Positions 46,199 to 55,407 of a stretch of DNA of 64,000 nt are shown piece after piece. Position 1 is the stretch's first letter. Each line of letters begins with the position of its first letter. The position numbers were made by a program, and so were the translations under genes. The stretch is from Variovorax paradoxus (GTDB lineage Bacteria > Pseudomonadota > Gammaproteobacteria > Burkholderiales > Burkholderiaceae_C). Location of the stretch: assembly GCF_024734665.1 (NCBI RefSeq), contig NZ_CP102931.1, positions 6,446,001 to 6,510,000 of the forward strand, given 5' to 3'. The notes beneath the pieces are model-generated. The model saw only the letters and a program-made list of their open reading frames with translations, had not been told where the DNA came from and did not search any database.

Positions 46199-47716
46199 CT
46201 AGCCGCAGCAGCCACCCATCCGCCCGCGCCGGTAGAACGGCCCGAGGTCCTCGGCCAGCGCCTTGACGGTCTCGCGCCACGACAAGGCGCCGGCAGCATC
46301 CGCCACCAGTGCGCCGCGCATGCGCGCCAGCAGTTCGGTGCGCAGCGCGGGCTCGTCGACGCCCTGCACGCGGCCCGCATCGACCACCGCGCGCCCGCCT
46401 ACCAGCACCTTGGCAATGTGGCGGCCGTTGCCCCGCGCCAGCAGCAGGTCGAGCGGATCCGTCTCGGCGAAGACCGCGTCGTCGTCGAGCGCATCCCAGT
46501 CCAGCAGCACCAGGTCGGCCGCGGCGCCGGGCACGATGCTGCCGCCGCCGGCCAGCCCGCCGCGCACGCTGCGCGGACCGTTGCGCGCGGCAAAGGCCCA
46601 GAGCTGGTCGCGCGTCATCGTGGTGTCGTAGCCCCAGCCGCGGTGCAGCGAGTACGCCAGCCGCATCTCGCGCAGCGCGTCGTCGTCTTCATCGAAGGCC
46701 ATGCCGTCCAGGCCCATGGCCACGCGGCAGCCATGTCGCAGCATCTCGGGCACCGGCGCAATGCCCGACTTGAGCCCCAGGTTGGAGCTGGTGTTGACCG
46801 CGATCGTCGCGCCGCGCTCGGCAATCAGCGCCAGTTCCTCGGGCCGCGCCCAGGCGCAGTGCGCGAGCGTGAGGCGCGGGCCCAGCAGGCCGATGTCGTC
46901 GAGAAAACGGACGATGCCGCCGGGGTGGTTGGCATCGGCCCAGTCGCGCTGGTAGCGCGTTTCGAGCAGGTGCATGTGAACAGGCCGGCCCGTGTCGGCC
47001 GATGCCTGCGCAATTGCCTCGAGCAGCGGCGTGCTGCACCACTGCACCGCCGTCGGGCCGTACTGGACGGTCGCGTGGCCGCCATGGCCGTCCTCTTCCA
47101 CCATGCGCGCGACCTCGTCGACCAGCGCAAGCTGCTGCGCGGGCGCCACCGGCTTCACCGCCAGCCGTTCGGCCACTGCATGGCGGATGCCGGGGCGCAG
47201 TGCCGCCAGCACGCTCGCGTCATCGCAGTAGGCAATGCCGTGGCGGTCGCGCATGGCGATGGCGAAGCCGATGCGCACGCCGACGTCACGCGCCGCGCGC
47301 GCCACCGCCCTAGCCTCGTCGACATAGGCCATGCCGCCCTGCACGCGCGTGTAGTGGACCATCAGGTTCGCCACGCCATGCCGCACCGAACGCGCGAACG
47401 AGGTCGCGGCGCAAAGGTACGGGTCCATGCCCGGCACCACGCCCAGGAACGGCAGCCAGCCTTCGAGCGGCTGGCCGAAGGCGCCCAGCGTGGCGCTGCG
47501 GAAGGTGCGCGCATGATCGTGCGCGTTGGTCAGCGCCGGCAGCGCGAGCAGGCGCGGCGTGCCCGTGCCGGCGACGGCCTCTTCCGCCAGCGGCGCGATC
47601 GACCGGATGCAGCCGCCCTCCAGCTCGATGCGCACATCCGACTGCGCAGGCTGCGCGCCGGGATCGGCCAGCAGCCATGCGCAGTCGAGCGGGCCTTCGT
47701 GCATGCGAGCGGACAT
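46199..47716 (-). CDS. Amidohydrolase/deaminase of the TRZ/ATZ (chlorohydrolase) type
   Basis: A 505-residue metal-dependent hydrolase. The HxH motif is at His66/His68 in TNAHDHAR. Further metal or substrate residues are seen in MHLLETR, LTLAHCAW, NTSSNLGLKSG and GLDGMAFDEDDD. This pattern belongs to the cytosine deaminase/atrazine chlorohydrolase/formimidoylglutamate deiminase group, which removes amino or other groups from heterocycles. AAGGAA precedes the ATG. It is the last gene of a leftward operon with transporter and ring-opening hydrolase genes. Substrate unknown. Confidence 0.83.
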   Translation of the reverse strand: MSARMHEGPLDCAWLLADPGAQPAQSDVRIELEGGCIRSIAPLAEEAVAGTGTPRLLALPALTNAHDHARTFRSATLGAFGQPLEGWLPFLGVVPGMDPYLCAATSFARSVRHGVANLMVHYTRVQGGMAYVDEARAVARAARDVGVRIGFAIAMRDRHGIAYCDDASVLAALRPGIRHAVAERLAVKPVAPAQQLALVDEVARMVEEDGHGGHATVQYGPTAVQWCSTPLLEAIAQASADTGRPVHMHLLETRYQRDWADANHPGGIVRFLDDIGLLGPRLTLAHCAWARPEELALIAERGATIAVNTSSNLGLKSGIAPVPEMLRHGCRVAMGLDGMAFDEDDDALREMRLAYSLHRGWGYDTTMTRDQLWAFAARNGPRSVRGGLAGGGSIVPGAAADLVLLDWDALDDDAVFAETDPLDLLLARGNGRHIAKVLVGGRAVVDAGRVQGVDEPALRTELLARMRGALVADAAGALSWRETVKALAEDLGPFYRRGRMGGCCG

Positions 47717-47744
47717 GGCGTTTCCTTCGTCGTCGGTCAATCGT

Positions 47745-48800
47745 TCAGGGCGCAGCGATCTTGCGCTCCGCAAGCGGTGGCAGGAAGCGCCGGTCGAAGA
47801 CCTCGCCTGCGGTCGGTGCATTCGCCAGTTCGAACGCTTCCTTCACCTGCCCGATGGCACGCGTCATGCGCTCGTCGTTCACGTCACCGATGCCGCCGGT
47901 GCCAACCTCGGGCGTCAGCATCACGGTGCGAAGCGTGTAGAGCAGGCGCCGCTTCTCCAGCGCCTGGTTGAGCAGCGGCTCGCGCTTCATCAACGCGGCA
48001 ATGGCCGCGTCGGGGTCGGCCACGGTGTCGCGCACCGCCTTGTTGACGGCACGCACCAGCCCGGCCACGGCCTGCGGCTTGTCCCTGAGCAACTGGCGGG
48101 ACACCAGCACGCCGTTGCCGTACAGGTCGACGCCGTGGTCTCCGTAGTGGAACCAGCGGATGTCCTTGTCCGGGTCCACGCCCTGCGCCACCAGGTTCAT
48201 GTAGCTGGTCACCGAGAACACGGCCGAGCCCTCGACGTGGTCCTTCAGCAGCATCTGCTCCTGCAGGTTGGGCGCCATGCTGGTCCACTTGACCTTGCCC
48301 GCGTCCACGCCGTTGCGGGCCGCCATCAGCGGGAACATGCGTTGCGCGGCGCCGCCGGCCGGCGAGCCCAACGTGCGGCCCTCAAGGTCCTTGAGGGTCC
48401 TGATGGGGCTGCCCGCCTTCACGATGAGCGCGAACGGCGCGCGGTTGTAGACCATGTAGACCATCACGGGCGCGGCACCGGGCTTGGCGGCCGCGTTCTG
48501 GATGACCGCATTCACGTCGCCGAAGCCCGCGTCGTAGGCCCCGGCCATCACCTTGGTCACGGCCGCTGCCGAGCCGTCTCCCTGGTCGATCGTCACCGCG
48601 AGCTTTTCCGCGGCGAAGTAGCCCCGGTCTTCGGCGAGGTAGTACCAGGCATGGATGCCCTGCAACTTCCAGTCGAGGACGAACTTGATGGGCGTGAGCT
48701 GCTGGGCGCGTGCTTCGCGCACCGGAAGCGCCGCGAGCGATGCGCCCAACGCGGCGGACACCGCGACGACCGCTGCGCGGCGGGATACTGGAAAGAACAT
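47745..48800 (-). CDS. NMT1/THI5-type ABC substrate-binding protein
   Basis: A 351-residue periplasmic binding protein with a signal peptide ending near ARA (about residue 32). The mature part starts PIKFVLDWKLQGIHAWYYLA, typical of NMT1/THI5-like proteins, which bind pyrimidines, taurine-like or aromatic compounds. It resembles the second binding protein at 54341-55396 along its whole length. GGGAG precedes the ATG. It works with the permease and ATPase at 49241-50904. Confidence 0.88.
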   Translation of the reverse strand: MFFPVSRRAAVVAVSAALGASLAALPVREARAQQLTPIKFVLDWKLQGIHAWYYLAEDRGYFAAEKLAVTIDQGDGSAAAVTKVMAGAYDAGFGDVNAVIQNAAAKPGAAPVMVYMVYNRAPFALIVKAGSPIRTLKDLEGRTLGSPAGGAAQRMFPLMAARNGVDAGKVKWTSMAPNLQEQMLLKDHVEGSAVFSVTSYMNLVAQGVDPDKDIRWFHYGDHGVDLYGNGVLVSRQLLRDKPQAVAGLVRAVNKAVRDTVADPDAAIAALMKREPLLNQALEKRRLLYTLRTVMLTPEVGTGGIGDVNDERMTRAIGQVKEAFELANAPTAGEVFDRRFLPPLAERKIAAP

Positions 48801-48821
48801 GCGAGGCTCCCGTGGGTTGAA

Positions 48822-49244
48822 TCAGATGGCTTCGAAGAGAACGTCCTGCGCGCCTTCCCACAGCACTTTGGTGCCGAGCGCGCGCAGCTGCTCCCGCCCT
48901 TCGACGATGGTGAGGAAGTGGTTGCCCGCAAGCGTGCCCATCTTGCTGGCGAAGCTGCAGGCGCCGTAGGCCAGGATGATCTCGGTCTCGCTGTAGCCGC
49001 CGGGGTAGAACAGGATGTCGCCCACCGACGGATGGCTGGTGTGGTTCTCGAAGCCCACGCCCAGCTGGAAGTCGCCCAGCGGCACCCAGCAGCCTTCGCC
49101 GCTCCAGCGCACGTGAATGAGCTTCTGCCGGTAAGGCAGCAGCCGGCGGAAAGCCGCGACGGTGAGCGGCGCGTCGGGGTGCGTCTGCGCCACGAAACGC
49201 AGGCCGCCGGCGGTGATATGGACGAGATCGCTCATGTCGTTCAT
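48822..49244 (-). CDS. DUF3830 family protein (cyclophilin-like fold expected)
   Basis: A 140-residue soluble protein with DUF3830-like text: HVRWSGEGCWVPLGDF and HPSVGDILFYPGGYSETEIILAYG. The start at ATG 49242-49244 overlaps the permease stop (ATGA); a second ATG at 49233-49235 is possible. Proteins of this family have a cyclophilin-like fold and no proven activity, but they recur in operons for amidohydrolases and ABC importers, as here. A role in handling the imported substrate is inferred. Confidence 0.75.
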   Translation of the reverse strand: MNDMSDLVHITAGGLRFVAQTHPDAPLTVAAFRRLLPYRQKLIHVRWSGEGCWVPLGDFQLGVGFENHTSHPSVGDILFYPGGYSETEIILAYGACSFASKMGTLAGNHFLTIVEGREQLRALGTKVLWEGAQDVLFEAI

Positions 49245-50017
49245 GCCATTGCCATGTCGGTCTTGCGCTGGGCCCAGCCCGTCATGCGCCGCTCGACCAG
49301 CGAGGAGACGGCATACAGCGCCACCCCCATCGCCGCAAGCAGGAAGAGCCCGGCGAACACCATCGGCACATCGAAGTTGCCGCTGGCGATCATCATCACC
49401 GTGCCGATGCCCTGGTTGGACGCGACCGTCTCGCTCAGCACGGTGCCCACGAAGGCCAGCGTGATCGCGATCTTGAGCGAGGCGAACAGGTAGGGCAGCG
49501 CACGCGGCAGGCCCACGTTCCAGAGAATGTCGCGCTTCCTCGCGCCGAGCACGCGCAGCACGTCCTCCAGCTCGGGCTCGGTGCTCGCGAGGCCGGTGGC
49601 CACGTTGACCACCACCGGAAAGATGCTGATCACCATCGAGGTCAGGATCGCCGGCACCGTGCCCGCGCCGAACCACACCACGAACAGCGGCACCACCGCC
49701 ACCTTCGGAATGCTGGAGAACCCCACCAGCAGCGGATAGGTCACGTCGTAGGCCAGCTTCGAAGAGCCGATCATCACGCCGATGACGATGCCCGCTCCCA
49801 CGCCCAGCACGAAGCCGGCGAGCGTGGTGTAGAGCGTCTGCACGGTGTGCGGCCACAGCAGCGGCATCTTCTGGATCAGCACCGCCGCAATCTGGCTCGG
49901 GCGCGGCAGGATCAGGTCGGACACGCCGAAGGCCAGGCACACTACCTCCCAGAGCACGAAGAAGCCGACGAGCGCGCCCGCGGAAAGCAGGCGTTGCCGT
50001 GCGAGCGGCGCGATCAT
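49241..50017 (-). CDS. ABC transporter permease (SsuC/TauC/ThiX type)
   Basis: A 258-residue inner membrane permease with about six helices. The EAA loop appears as ELEDVLRVLGARKRDILWNVGLP near residues 158-180. Start ATG 50015-50017 overlaps the ATPase stop by 4 bases. It forms an importer with the ATPase and the two NMT1-type binding proteins in the same operon. Confidence 0.9.
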   Translation of the reverse strand: MIAPLARQRLLSAGALVGFFVLWEVVCLAFGVSDLILPRPSQIAAVLIQKMPLLWPHTVQTLYTTLAGFVLGVGAGIVIGVMIGSSKLAYDVTYPLLVGFSSIPKVAVVPLFVVWFGAGTVPAILTSMVISIFPVVVNVATGLASTEPELEDVLRVLGARKRDILWNVGLPRALPYLFASLKIAITLAFVGTVLSETVASNQGIGTVMMIASGNFDVPMVFAGLFLLAAMGVALYAVSSLVERRMTGWAQRKTDMAMA

Positions 50018-50904
50018 GCGGCCACCTCTTCGAGCACATTCCCAGGCGGCACCAGCATCGGTACTGGCACCGCATCGCTTTCGCGGCGCGCCTGCGCGAT
50101 GCGCATGCGCAGCTGCTGCACCAGCGCCGCGAATTCGGGCGCATAGCTGCTCTCCAGCGTGCGCGGCCGCGCGAAGCCCACGTCGCGCGTTTCGAGAATG
50201 CGCCCCGGCCGCGCGCTCATCACGCAGATGCGGTTGGCCAGGTAGGCCGACTCGCGCAGGTCGTGCGTCACCAGCAGCACGGTCGGGCGCTTGGCGATCC
50301 ACAGCGTCTGCATGATGTCCCACAGCTCCTCGCGCGTGAACTGGTCGAGCGCGCCGAAGGGCTCGTCGAGCAGCAGCAGCTCGGGCTCGTGCACCAGCGC
50401 GCGGCACAGCGAGGCGCGCTGCAGCATGCCGCCCGACAGCTGCCACGGTCGCTTGTCGCCGAAGCCCTTCAGGCCCACCTGCGCCAGCAGCGCATCGGCG
50501 CGCTCGGCGTATTCGCCGCGCTTCTTGCTGCGGTAGTGCTGCCGGAAGGGCTCGACGATCTTCAGCGGGATCATCACGTTCTCGCGGATCGTGAGCCACG
50601 GCAGCATGGTCGGGTTCTGGAAGGCGAGGCCGATGCGAAGGCGCGGCGCCGCCGACGCATGCGCACCCGCCGGGGCCAGCGTGCCGGCCGCGCCCACCTC
50701 GCGCCCGCCGGCAATCACCGCGCCCGCACTCGGCCTCAGCAGGCCGGCCACCAGCTTCAGGATGGTTGACTTGCCGCAGCCGCTCGGGCCCACCAGGGCA
50801 ACGAAGTCGCCCTTCTCGATGTCCAGCGTTGTATGGTCCAGCGCGATGGTGCCGCCGCCATAGCGCAGCATCACGTCGGACAGTTGGATGAATGCGTTGC
50901 CCAT
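50014..50904 (-). CDS. ABC transporter ATP-binding protein (SsuB/TauB/ThiZ type)
   Basis: A 296-residue ATPase. Walker A is GPSGCGKS (about residues 39-46), the signature LSGGMLQRASLCRAL, Walker B LLLLDEPFGALD. An extra stretch between Walker A and the Q-loop (AAGTLAPAGAHASAAP) is longer than in most relatives. AAGGAC precedes the ATG. Tight overlaps with the permease show co-translation. Confidence 0.9.
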   Translation of the reverse strand: MGNAFIQLSDVMLRYGGGTIALDHTTLDIEKGDFVALVGPSGCGKSTILKLVAGLLRPSAGAVIAGGREVGAAGTLAPAGAHASAAPRLRIGLAFQNPTMLPWLTIRENVMIPLKIVEPFRQHYRSKKRGEYAERADALLAQVGLKGFGDKRPWQLSGGMLQRASLCRALVHEPELLLLDEPFGALDQFTREELWDIMQTLWIAKRPTVLLVTHDLRESAYLANRICVMSARPGRILETRDVGFARPRTLESSYAPEFAALVQQLRMRIAQARRESDAVPVPMLVPPGNVLEEVAA

Positions 50905-50912
50905 GAGGTCCT

Positions 50913-52058
50913 TCAGGAAAAAGTGGAGTCCGTGTCGTCCACCCGCAGGATCGCGGCCACCGGGCCGCCGCCTGCGGGCCCCTGGTGCTCGGCGCCGCCC
51001 GACACGTACAGCGCCGTATGGCCGGCCACCGAGGCCAGCACGCCGCCCACCACGGCGCGCGCATGGCGCGTCGAGTGGATGTCGGAGTCGTTGAGCATGG
51101 TGTGGCGCGTGTCGCGCACGCGGCCGTCGGGGCTGGCCTCGGCCTTCGCGAGCAGGTTCACGAGCCGCGCCGACAAGGCCTGCGCATCGCGCTCCGGGTC
51201 GAGCCCGAAGGCATCGCGCAGCAAGGCGCGTACGCTCGCGGCGTCGATCGCATCGCGCATCACCGCATGGGCGATGCGGAACGCCGACGCGCTGCCTTGC
51301 GCCTCGCCGAGCACGATGACGACGTTGTCTTCCAGCTCGATGCCGGCCGAGGCCGATGCGCGCGCGGAGAACAGCCGCCAATCGCTCATCACGCTGGCAT
51401 CGCAGACCTCTTCGCGCGCGACTTCGCCGAGCGCGACCGCCACACCGAGCGCCGATGCGCCGCGCGAATAGCCCATCGACTCATAGCTGTCGTGGGTCAC
51501 GGGTGCGGCGCCGCGTGCCAGCGCGGCGGAGACCTTGGCCGCGGTAAGCAACGGGCACTTGACCTGCACGAAGTGCACGTCGTCCGCGCTCTCGATGCCC
51601 GCATCGCGCATGGCCTCGGCCACGGCTTCGGCCGTGGCGTCGACCTGTGCGGTGCGGCCCAATTCCTCCGGCAGGAAGGCGCGCGTATGCGCGACGCCGA
51701 CCACGAGGCGCTTGCCCAGGCCAGCCGGCGCTTCGGCCACCCAGCGCCGCGTGAACACCGTGAAGTGCGGCGACAGCACGCCCTCGGTGCCGCCCGACAT
51801 CACCAGCGCCACGCGGGCATGCACCGCGTCGGGCGTGCAACCCAGCGCGGGCGCCAGCAGATGGCACCAGGCACTGGATGCGTACTCGCGCGTGAAGTCG
51901 TTGACGCAGCCGTTGCCTTCGGTCTTTCCCATCACGGCCACGATGTCGGCCGCGACGATCTCGCCCGCATCGATCAGCGCCCTGGCGCCGCTCAGGTCGC
52001 CCGGCCCGCTGCACGGGATGCGCCATACCTGCACCTGCTGCACGCGGCCCGCGTTCAT
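50913..52058 (-). CDS. Ring-opening amidohydrolase (barbiturase / cyanuric acid hydrolase family)
   Basis: A 381-residue member of the small AtzD/TrzD/barbiturase family, which opens cyclic imide rings. The three-fold repeated active site is intact: Lys45, Lys167 and Lys305 and Ser88 (MSGGTEG), Ser202 (SRGASALG) and Ser353 (YVSGGAEHQGP), with arginines near 57, 199 and 331. Barbiturase acts on barbiturate in oxidative pyrimidine breakdown, and the cyanuric acid hydrolases act on s-triazine waste; these cannot be separated by eye. The start overlaps the upstream dihydropyrimidinase-like gene (ATGA). Confidence 0.9.
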   Translation of the reverse strand: MNAGRVQQVQVWRIPCSGPGDLSGARALIDAGEIVAADIVAVMGKTEGNGCVNDFTREYASSAWCHLLAPALGCTPDAVHARVALVMSGGTEGVLSPHFTVFTRRWVAEAPAGLGKRLVVGVAHTRAFLPEELGRTAQVDATAEAVAEAMRDAGIESADDVHFVQVKCPLLTAAKVSAALARGAAPVTHDSYESMGYSRGASALGVAVALGEVAREEVCDASVMSDWRLFSARASASAGIELEDNVVIVLGEAQGSASAFRIAHAVMRDAIDAASVRALLRDAFGLDPERDAQALSARLVNLLAKAEASPDGRVRDTRHTMLNDSDIHSTRHARAVVGGVLASVAGHTALYVSGGAEHQGPAGGGPVAAILRVDDTDSTFS

Positions 52059-53524
52059 GCGGCGCTCCAATCCACCGCACCCACCGGCACGGCCGTCGCA
52101 GGCACGCCGGCCGGCGTCTGCAGGATCGCGCTGCTGTAGTGCTCGGTGTTGCGCGGCTTCGGAGTGGGCATCTTCTGCACACCCTTCACCGTGCGCCCCC
52201 AGCCGACCGCATCGCTCACCAGCTTGCCTTCGCGCATCACGAAGCGCCCGCGCAGCAGCGTGTGCAGCGGATAGCCCTTCACCGCGCGGCCGTTCCACGG
52301 CGATATCTTGCTGATGCTCTGCAGCCGGCTCTGCGACAGCGTGCCGGCGCGCTGCATGTCGACGATCGCGATGTCGGCGTGCGCACCCGGCGCGATCACG
52401 CCCTTGGTGCCATACAGGCCCCAGGCCCGGGCCGGGTTCACCGCGCTCCAGCGCACGTAGTCCATCAGCGTGGCGCGCTCGCGGTTTACCTCGGTCAGCA
52501 TCAGCGGCATCTGCGTCTCCACGCCCGGAAAGCCGCAGTCGCAGTCCCATATGCTCTCGCGGGTCTTCTCTTCGGGGGTGTGCGGCGCGTGGTCGGTCGC
52601 GATCATGTCGAGCGTGCCGTCGAGCAGCGCGTCCCACAACGGCTGGTTGTGGCGCGCCTCGCGGATCGGCGGGTTGAGCCGCATCACGCCGCCGAGCTTC
52701 AGCATGTGGCTGGTGTTCAGCAGCAGGTACTGCGGGCAGGTCTCGGCCGTCACGTCGACGCCGCGGCGCTTGGCTTCGCGCAGCAGGAAGAGCGAATCGG
52801 CCGCGCTGTGGTGCGCGATGTGCACGCGCGCGCCGGTCCACTCGGCCAGCGTGAGCACGCGGCCGATGGCTTCGATCTCGGCCACCGCCGGGCGCGCGGC
52901 CAGGTGCGCCATCGCGTCGATGCGGCCGGCGGCCTTCATCTTCTGCTGGCGGCGCTGCAGGATTGACGAGTTCTCCGCATGCACCACGGTGCGGATACCC
53001 AACGGGGCGAGCTTCTCGAAACCCTCGAGCAACGCACCATCGGTGGGCGCGGGCAGATTGCCGAAGGTGTTGCCGACAAAGGCCTTGAAGCTGGTGACGC
53101 CGGCGTCGAGAAGTTCTTCGAGCCGCTCGACCGTATCGTCGCCCAACAGGCCGTGGATGCCGAAGTCGCAATACGACGACTCGGCCGCCTTCTGCTTCAG
53201 GCGCAGGGCCTCGACGGTGCCCGTCGCCGGATTGGTGTTGGGCATCTCGAACACGGTGGTCACGCCGCCCATCGCGGCGGCGGCCGAGCCGGTCTTCCAG
53301 GTTTCCTTGTTCGGGTAGCCCGGGTCGCGGAAATGCACGTGGCTGTCGATGGCGCCCGGCAGCAGGAACAGCCCGTCGGCGCGCATCTCCTCGCGCGCCG
53401 GCGGCATGGTGTCGTCATGGCCGACGGCCACGATGTGCTCGCCTGCGATGGCCACGCTGGCTTCGATGATCTGGTCTGCGGACACGACGCGCGCGCCGCG
53501 AATGACGAGGTCGACTTCTTTCAT
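52055..53524 (-). CDS. Dihydroorotase/allantoinase/dihydropyrimidinase-type cyclic amidohydrolase
   Basis: A 489-residue binuclear metal hydrolase of the cyclic amidohydrolase group. Metal residues are all visible: His62 and His64 (DSHVHFRDPG), the carbamylated Lys147 (TSFKAFVG), His182, His238 and Asp311 (ATDHAPH). These enzymes open cyclic amides such as allantoin, hydantoins or dihydropyrimidines. AGGAGA precedes the ATG. It lies directly upstream of the ring-opening hydrolase, so the two probably act on the same pathway. Not the biosynthetic pyrC by context. Confidence 0.88.
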   Translation of the reverse strand: MKEVDLVIRGARVVSADQIIEASVAIAGEHIVAVGHDDTMPPAREEMRADGLFLLPGAIDSHVHFRDPGYPNKETWKTGSAAAAMGGVTTVFEMPNTNPATGTVEALRLKQKAAESSYCDFGIHGLLGDDTVERLEELLDAGVTSFKAFVGNTFGNLPAPTDGALLEGFEKLAPLGIRTVVHAENSSILQRRQQKMKAAGRIDAMAHLAARPAVAEIEAIGRVLTLAEWTGARVHIAHHSAADSLFLLREAKRRGVDVTAETCPQYLLLNTSHMLKLGGVMRLNPPIREARHNQPLWDALLDGTLDMIATDHAPHTPEEKTRESIWDCDCGFPGVETQMPLMLTEVNRERATLMDYVRWSAVNPARAWGLYGTKGVIAPGAHADIAIVDMQRAGTLSQSRLQSISKISPWNGRAVKGYPLHTLLRGRFVMREGKLVSDAVGWGRTVKGVQKMPTPKPRNTEHYSSAILQTPAGVPATAVPVGAVDWSAA

Positions 53525-53534
53525 GCCGGTCTCC

Positions 53535-54326
53535 TCAGAGCATGGCCCAGCCGCCATCGACGGGCAGGTCGACGCCGGTGATCTGTCGGGACACATCGCT
53601 CGCCATGAAGAGGCAGGCGTTGGCAACGTCGGCATCGGTGGAGACGCGGCGCAGCGCATAGTCGGCCGCGTGCCGCGTCATCGCTTCTTCCAGCGTGATG
53701 CCGAGCTTGTCGGCCATGTTGGCGCACACCTTCTCGCGAAAGCGCGGCCCGTCGACCATGCCGGGCGCCACGCAATTCACGTTGATGCCGTACGGGCCGG
53801 CCTCCAGCGCAAAGCTCTTGGTGATGCCGCGCAGGCCCCACTTCGAGGCCGAGTAGGCCATGCGGCCGGCGCGTCCGCGCAGGCCGAAGGTGCCGCCGAC
53901 GTTCACCACCTTGCCGCTCCTGCGCTCGATCATCGAGGGCAGCACGGCGCGCATGGTGTTGAAGCAGCCTGTCATGTTGAGCTGCACGATCTCGTCGAAT
54001 TCCTCGCTCGTGGTTTCCCAGCCGGTCTTGCCGATCGGGCCCGAGCCGCCAGCCACGTTGACCAGCACGTCGATGCGGCCGAAGGCCTCCAGCGCATGCG
54101 CGGCCAGTGCCTCGGTCTGCGCGCCCACGGTCAGGTCGCAGGGCACGACGACCGCATCGACGCCGAGCGCGCGCGCCTCTTCGGCCACAGGCTCGATGGC
54201 ACCGGTGTCGCGCCCGGCCAGCACCAGCTTCGCGCCTTCCCGTGCAAAGGCCAGCGTCACGGCGCGCCCCATGCCCTTGGCCGGGCCGGTGATGAGCGCC
54301 ACCTTGTCTCTCAGTTGCAGTTCCAT
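53535..54326 (-). CDS. Short-chain dehydrogenase/reductase
   Basis: A 263-residue SDR of the classical type. The NAD(P) motif TGPAKGMGRA is at about residues 14-23 (usual TGxxxGxG), NVAGG near residue 92, the catalytic Tyr and Lys in YSASKWG, and the C-terminal DLPVDGGWAML. It would oxidise or reduce an alcohol/ketone in the pathway. It is 10 bases before the cyclic amidohydrolase and part of the same operon. Confidence 0.9.
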   Translation of the reverse strand: MELQLRDKVALITGPAKGMGRAVTLAFAREGAKLVLAGRDTGAIEPVAEEARALGVDAVVVPCDLTVGAQTEALAAHALEAFGRIDVLVNVAGGSGPIGKTGWETTSEEFDEIVQLNMTGCFNTMRAVLPSMIERRSGKVVNVGGTFGLRGRAGRMAYSASKWGLRGITKSFALEAGPYGINVNCVAPGMVDGPRFREKVCANMADKLGITLEEAMTRHAADYALRRVSTDADVANACLFMASDVSRQITGVDLPVDGGWAML

Positions 54327-54340
54327 GTCGTTTCTCGCTT

Positions 54341-55396
54341 TCAGTTCAAAGTCTTGGAGGGGCGCTCGGCGCGCGCGGGCAGGAAGCTGCGGTCGAACAC
54401 TTCGGCAGGCGCCGGTGTGCGCGGCAGCTGGTTGGCGTCCACCACGATGTCGATGGATTTCTTCAGTCGCGCGTCGTCCACGTCGCCCAGGCCGATGCGG
54501 GCCACCTCCGGGTGGCTCATGTCGTTGCGCAGCGTGGCGAGCAGCTTTTCCTTCTCGACCTCGCGCTTGAGCAGCGGCTCGCGCTTCATGACGTAGTCGA
54601 TGCCCATGTCCGGGTCGGCAATGACTTCCTTCACCGCGCGGTTCAGCGCCTTCACGAAGCCTTGCACCGCCTTGGGGTTGTCCCGGGCGAAGACGCGCGA
54701 GAAGAACACGGCGTTCGAATACAGGTCCATGCCGTGGTCGCCGTAGCGGATGAAGCGCAGGTCCTTCGCCGGATCGAGCCCCATCGCCTTCGCGCTGAAG
54801 CTCACGGTGGTGACGTAGCCGAAGGCGGCGTCGATCTGCCCGCGCGTGAGCATCTGCTCGCGCAGGTTGGGCGCCATGTTGATGATGCTTACCTTCGACG
54901 CATCGACCTTCGCGATCCTGGCGAAGGCCGGGAACAGCTTCAGCGCGCCGTCGTTGGCGGGGCCGCCGATGGTCTTGCCTTCGAGGTCCTTGGGCGTCTT
55001 GATGGGGCTGCCCTGCTTCACCACCAGCGTGAAGGGCGGCGTGTTGTAGAGCATGTAGACCGCCACCGGCGCATCGGCCGGGCGTTTCGATGCCAGGTCG
55101 ACCAGTGCGTTGAGATCGCCGAAGCCGGCCTGGTAGGCACCCGCCGCCACCTTCGGGATCGAGGCCGCGGAGCCCTCGCCCTGGTCGATCTCGACGTCGA
55201 GGCCCTCGGCCTTGAAGTAGCCCTTGTCCTGGGCGACGAAGAACCAGGCCTGCGGGCCTTCGTACTTCCAGTTGAGCACGAGCTTGACCGGCACCTGCGC
55301 GGCGGCGGAAACGGCCGCCAGGGCCAGGCCGGCGGCAGCGCCCAGCGAAGCAAGCGAACGCACGAGGCGCGAGTTGGCGAAGAAGGACAGCGGCAT
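54341..55396 (-). CDS. Second NMT1/THI5-type ABC substrate-binding protein
   Basis: A 351-residue periplasmic binding protein, same length as the one at 47745-48800 and clearly homologous: both have DLEG(R/K)T, MAPNL(Q/R)EQML, FDR(R/S)FLP at equivalent places. The signal peptide ends near AAA (about residue 33). AGGAGT precedes the ATG. With only one permease/ATPase pair in the operon, two binding proteins would widen or tune substrate range. Confidence 0.88.
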   Translation of the reverse strand: MPLSFFANSRLVRSLASLGAAAGLALAAVSAAAQVPVKLVLNWKYEGPQAWFFVAQDKGYFKAEGLDVEIDQGEGSAASIPKVAAGAYQAGFGDLNALVDLASKRPADAPVAVYMLYNTPPFTLVVKQGSPIKTPKDLEGKTIGGPANDGALKLFPAFARIAKVDASKVSIINMAPNLREQMLTRGQIDAAFGYVTTVSFSAKAMGLDPAKDLRFIRYGDHGMDLYSNAVFFSRVFARDNPKAVQGFVKALNRAVKEVIADPDMGIDYVMKREPLLKREVEKEKLLATLRNDMSHPEVARIGLGDVDDARLKKSIDIVVDANQLPRTPAPAEVFDRSFLPARAERPSKTLN

Positions 55397-55407
55397 GCGG
55401 AGGACTC

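Noticed and set aside
52055..53524. Annotation as the biosynthetic dihydroorotase pyrC or as an allantoinase
   Set aside because: The metal site is shared by the whole group and the operon context is catabolic; specificity cannot be read from the sequence.
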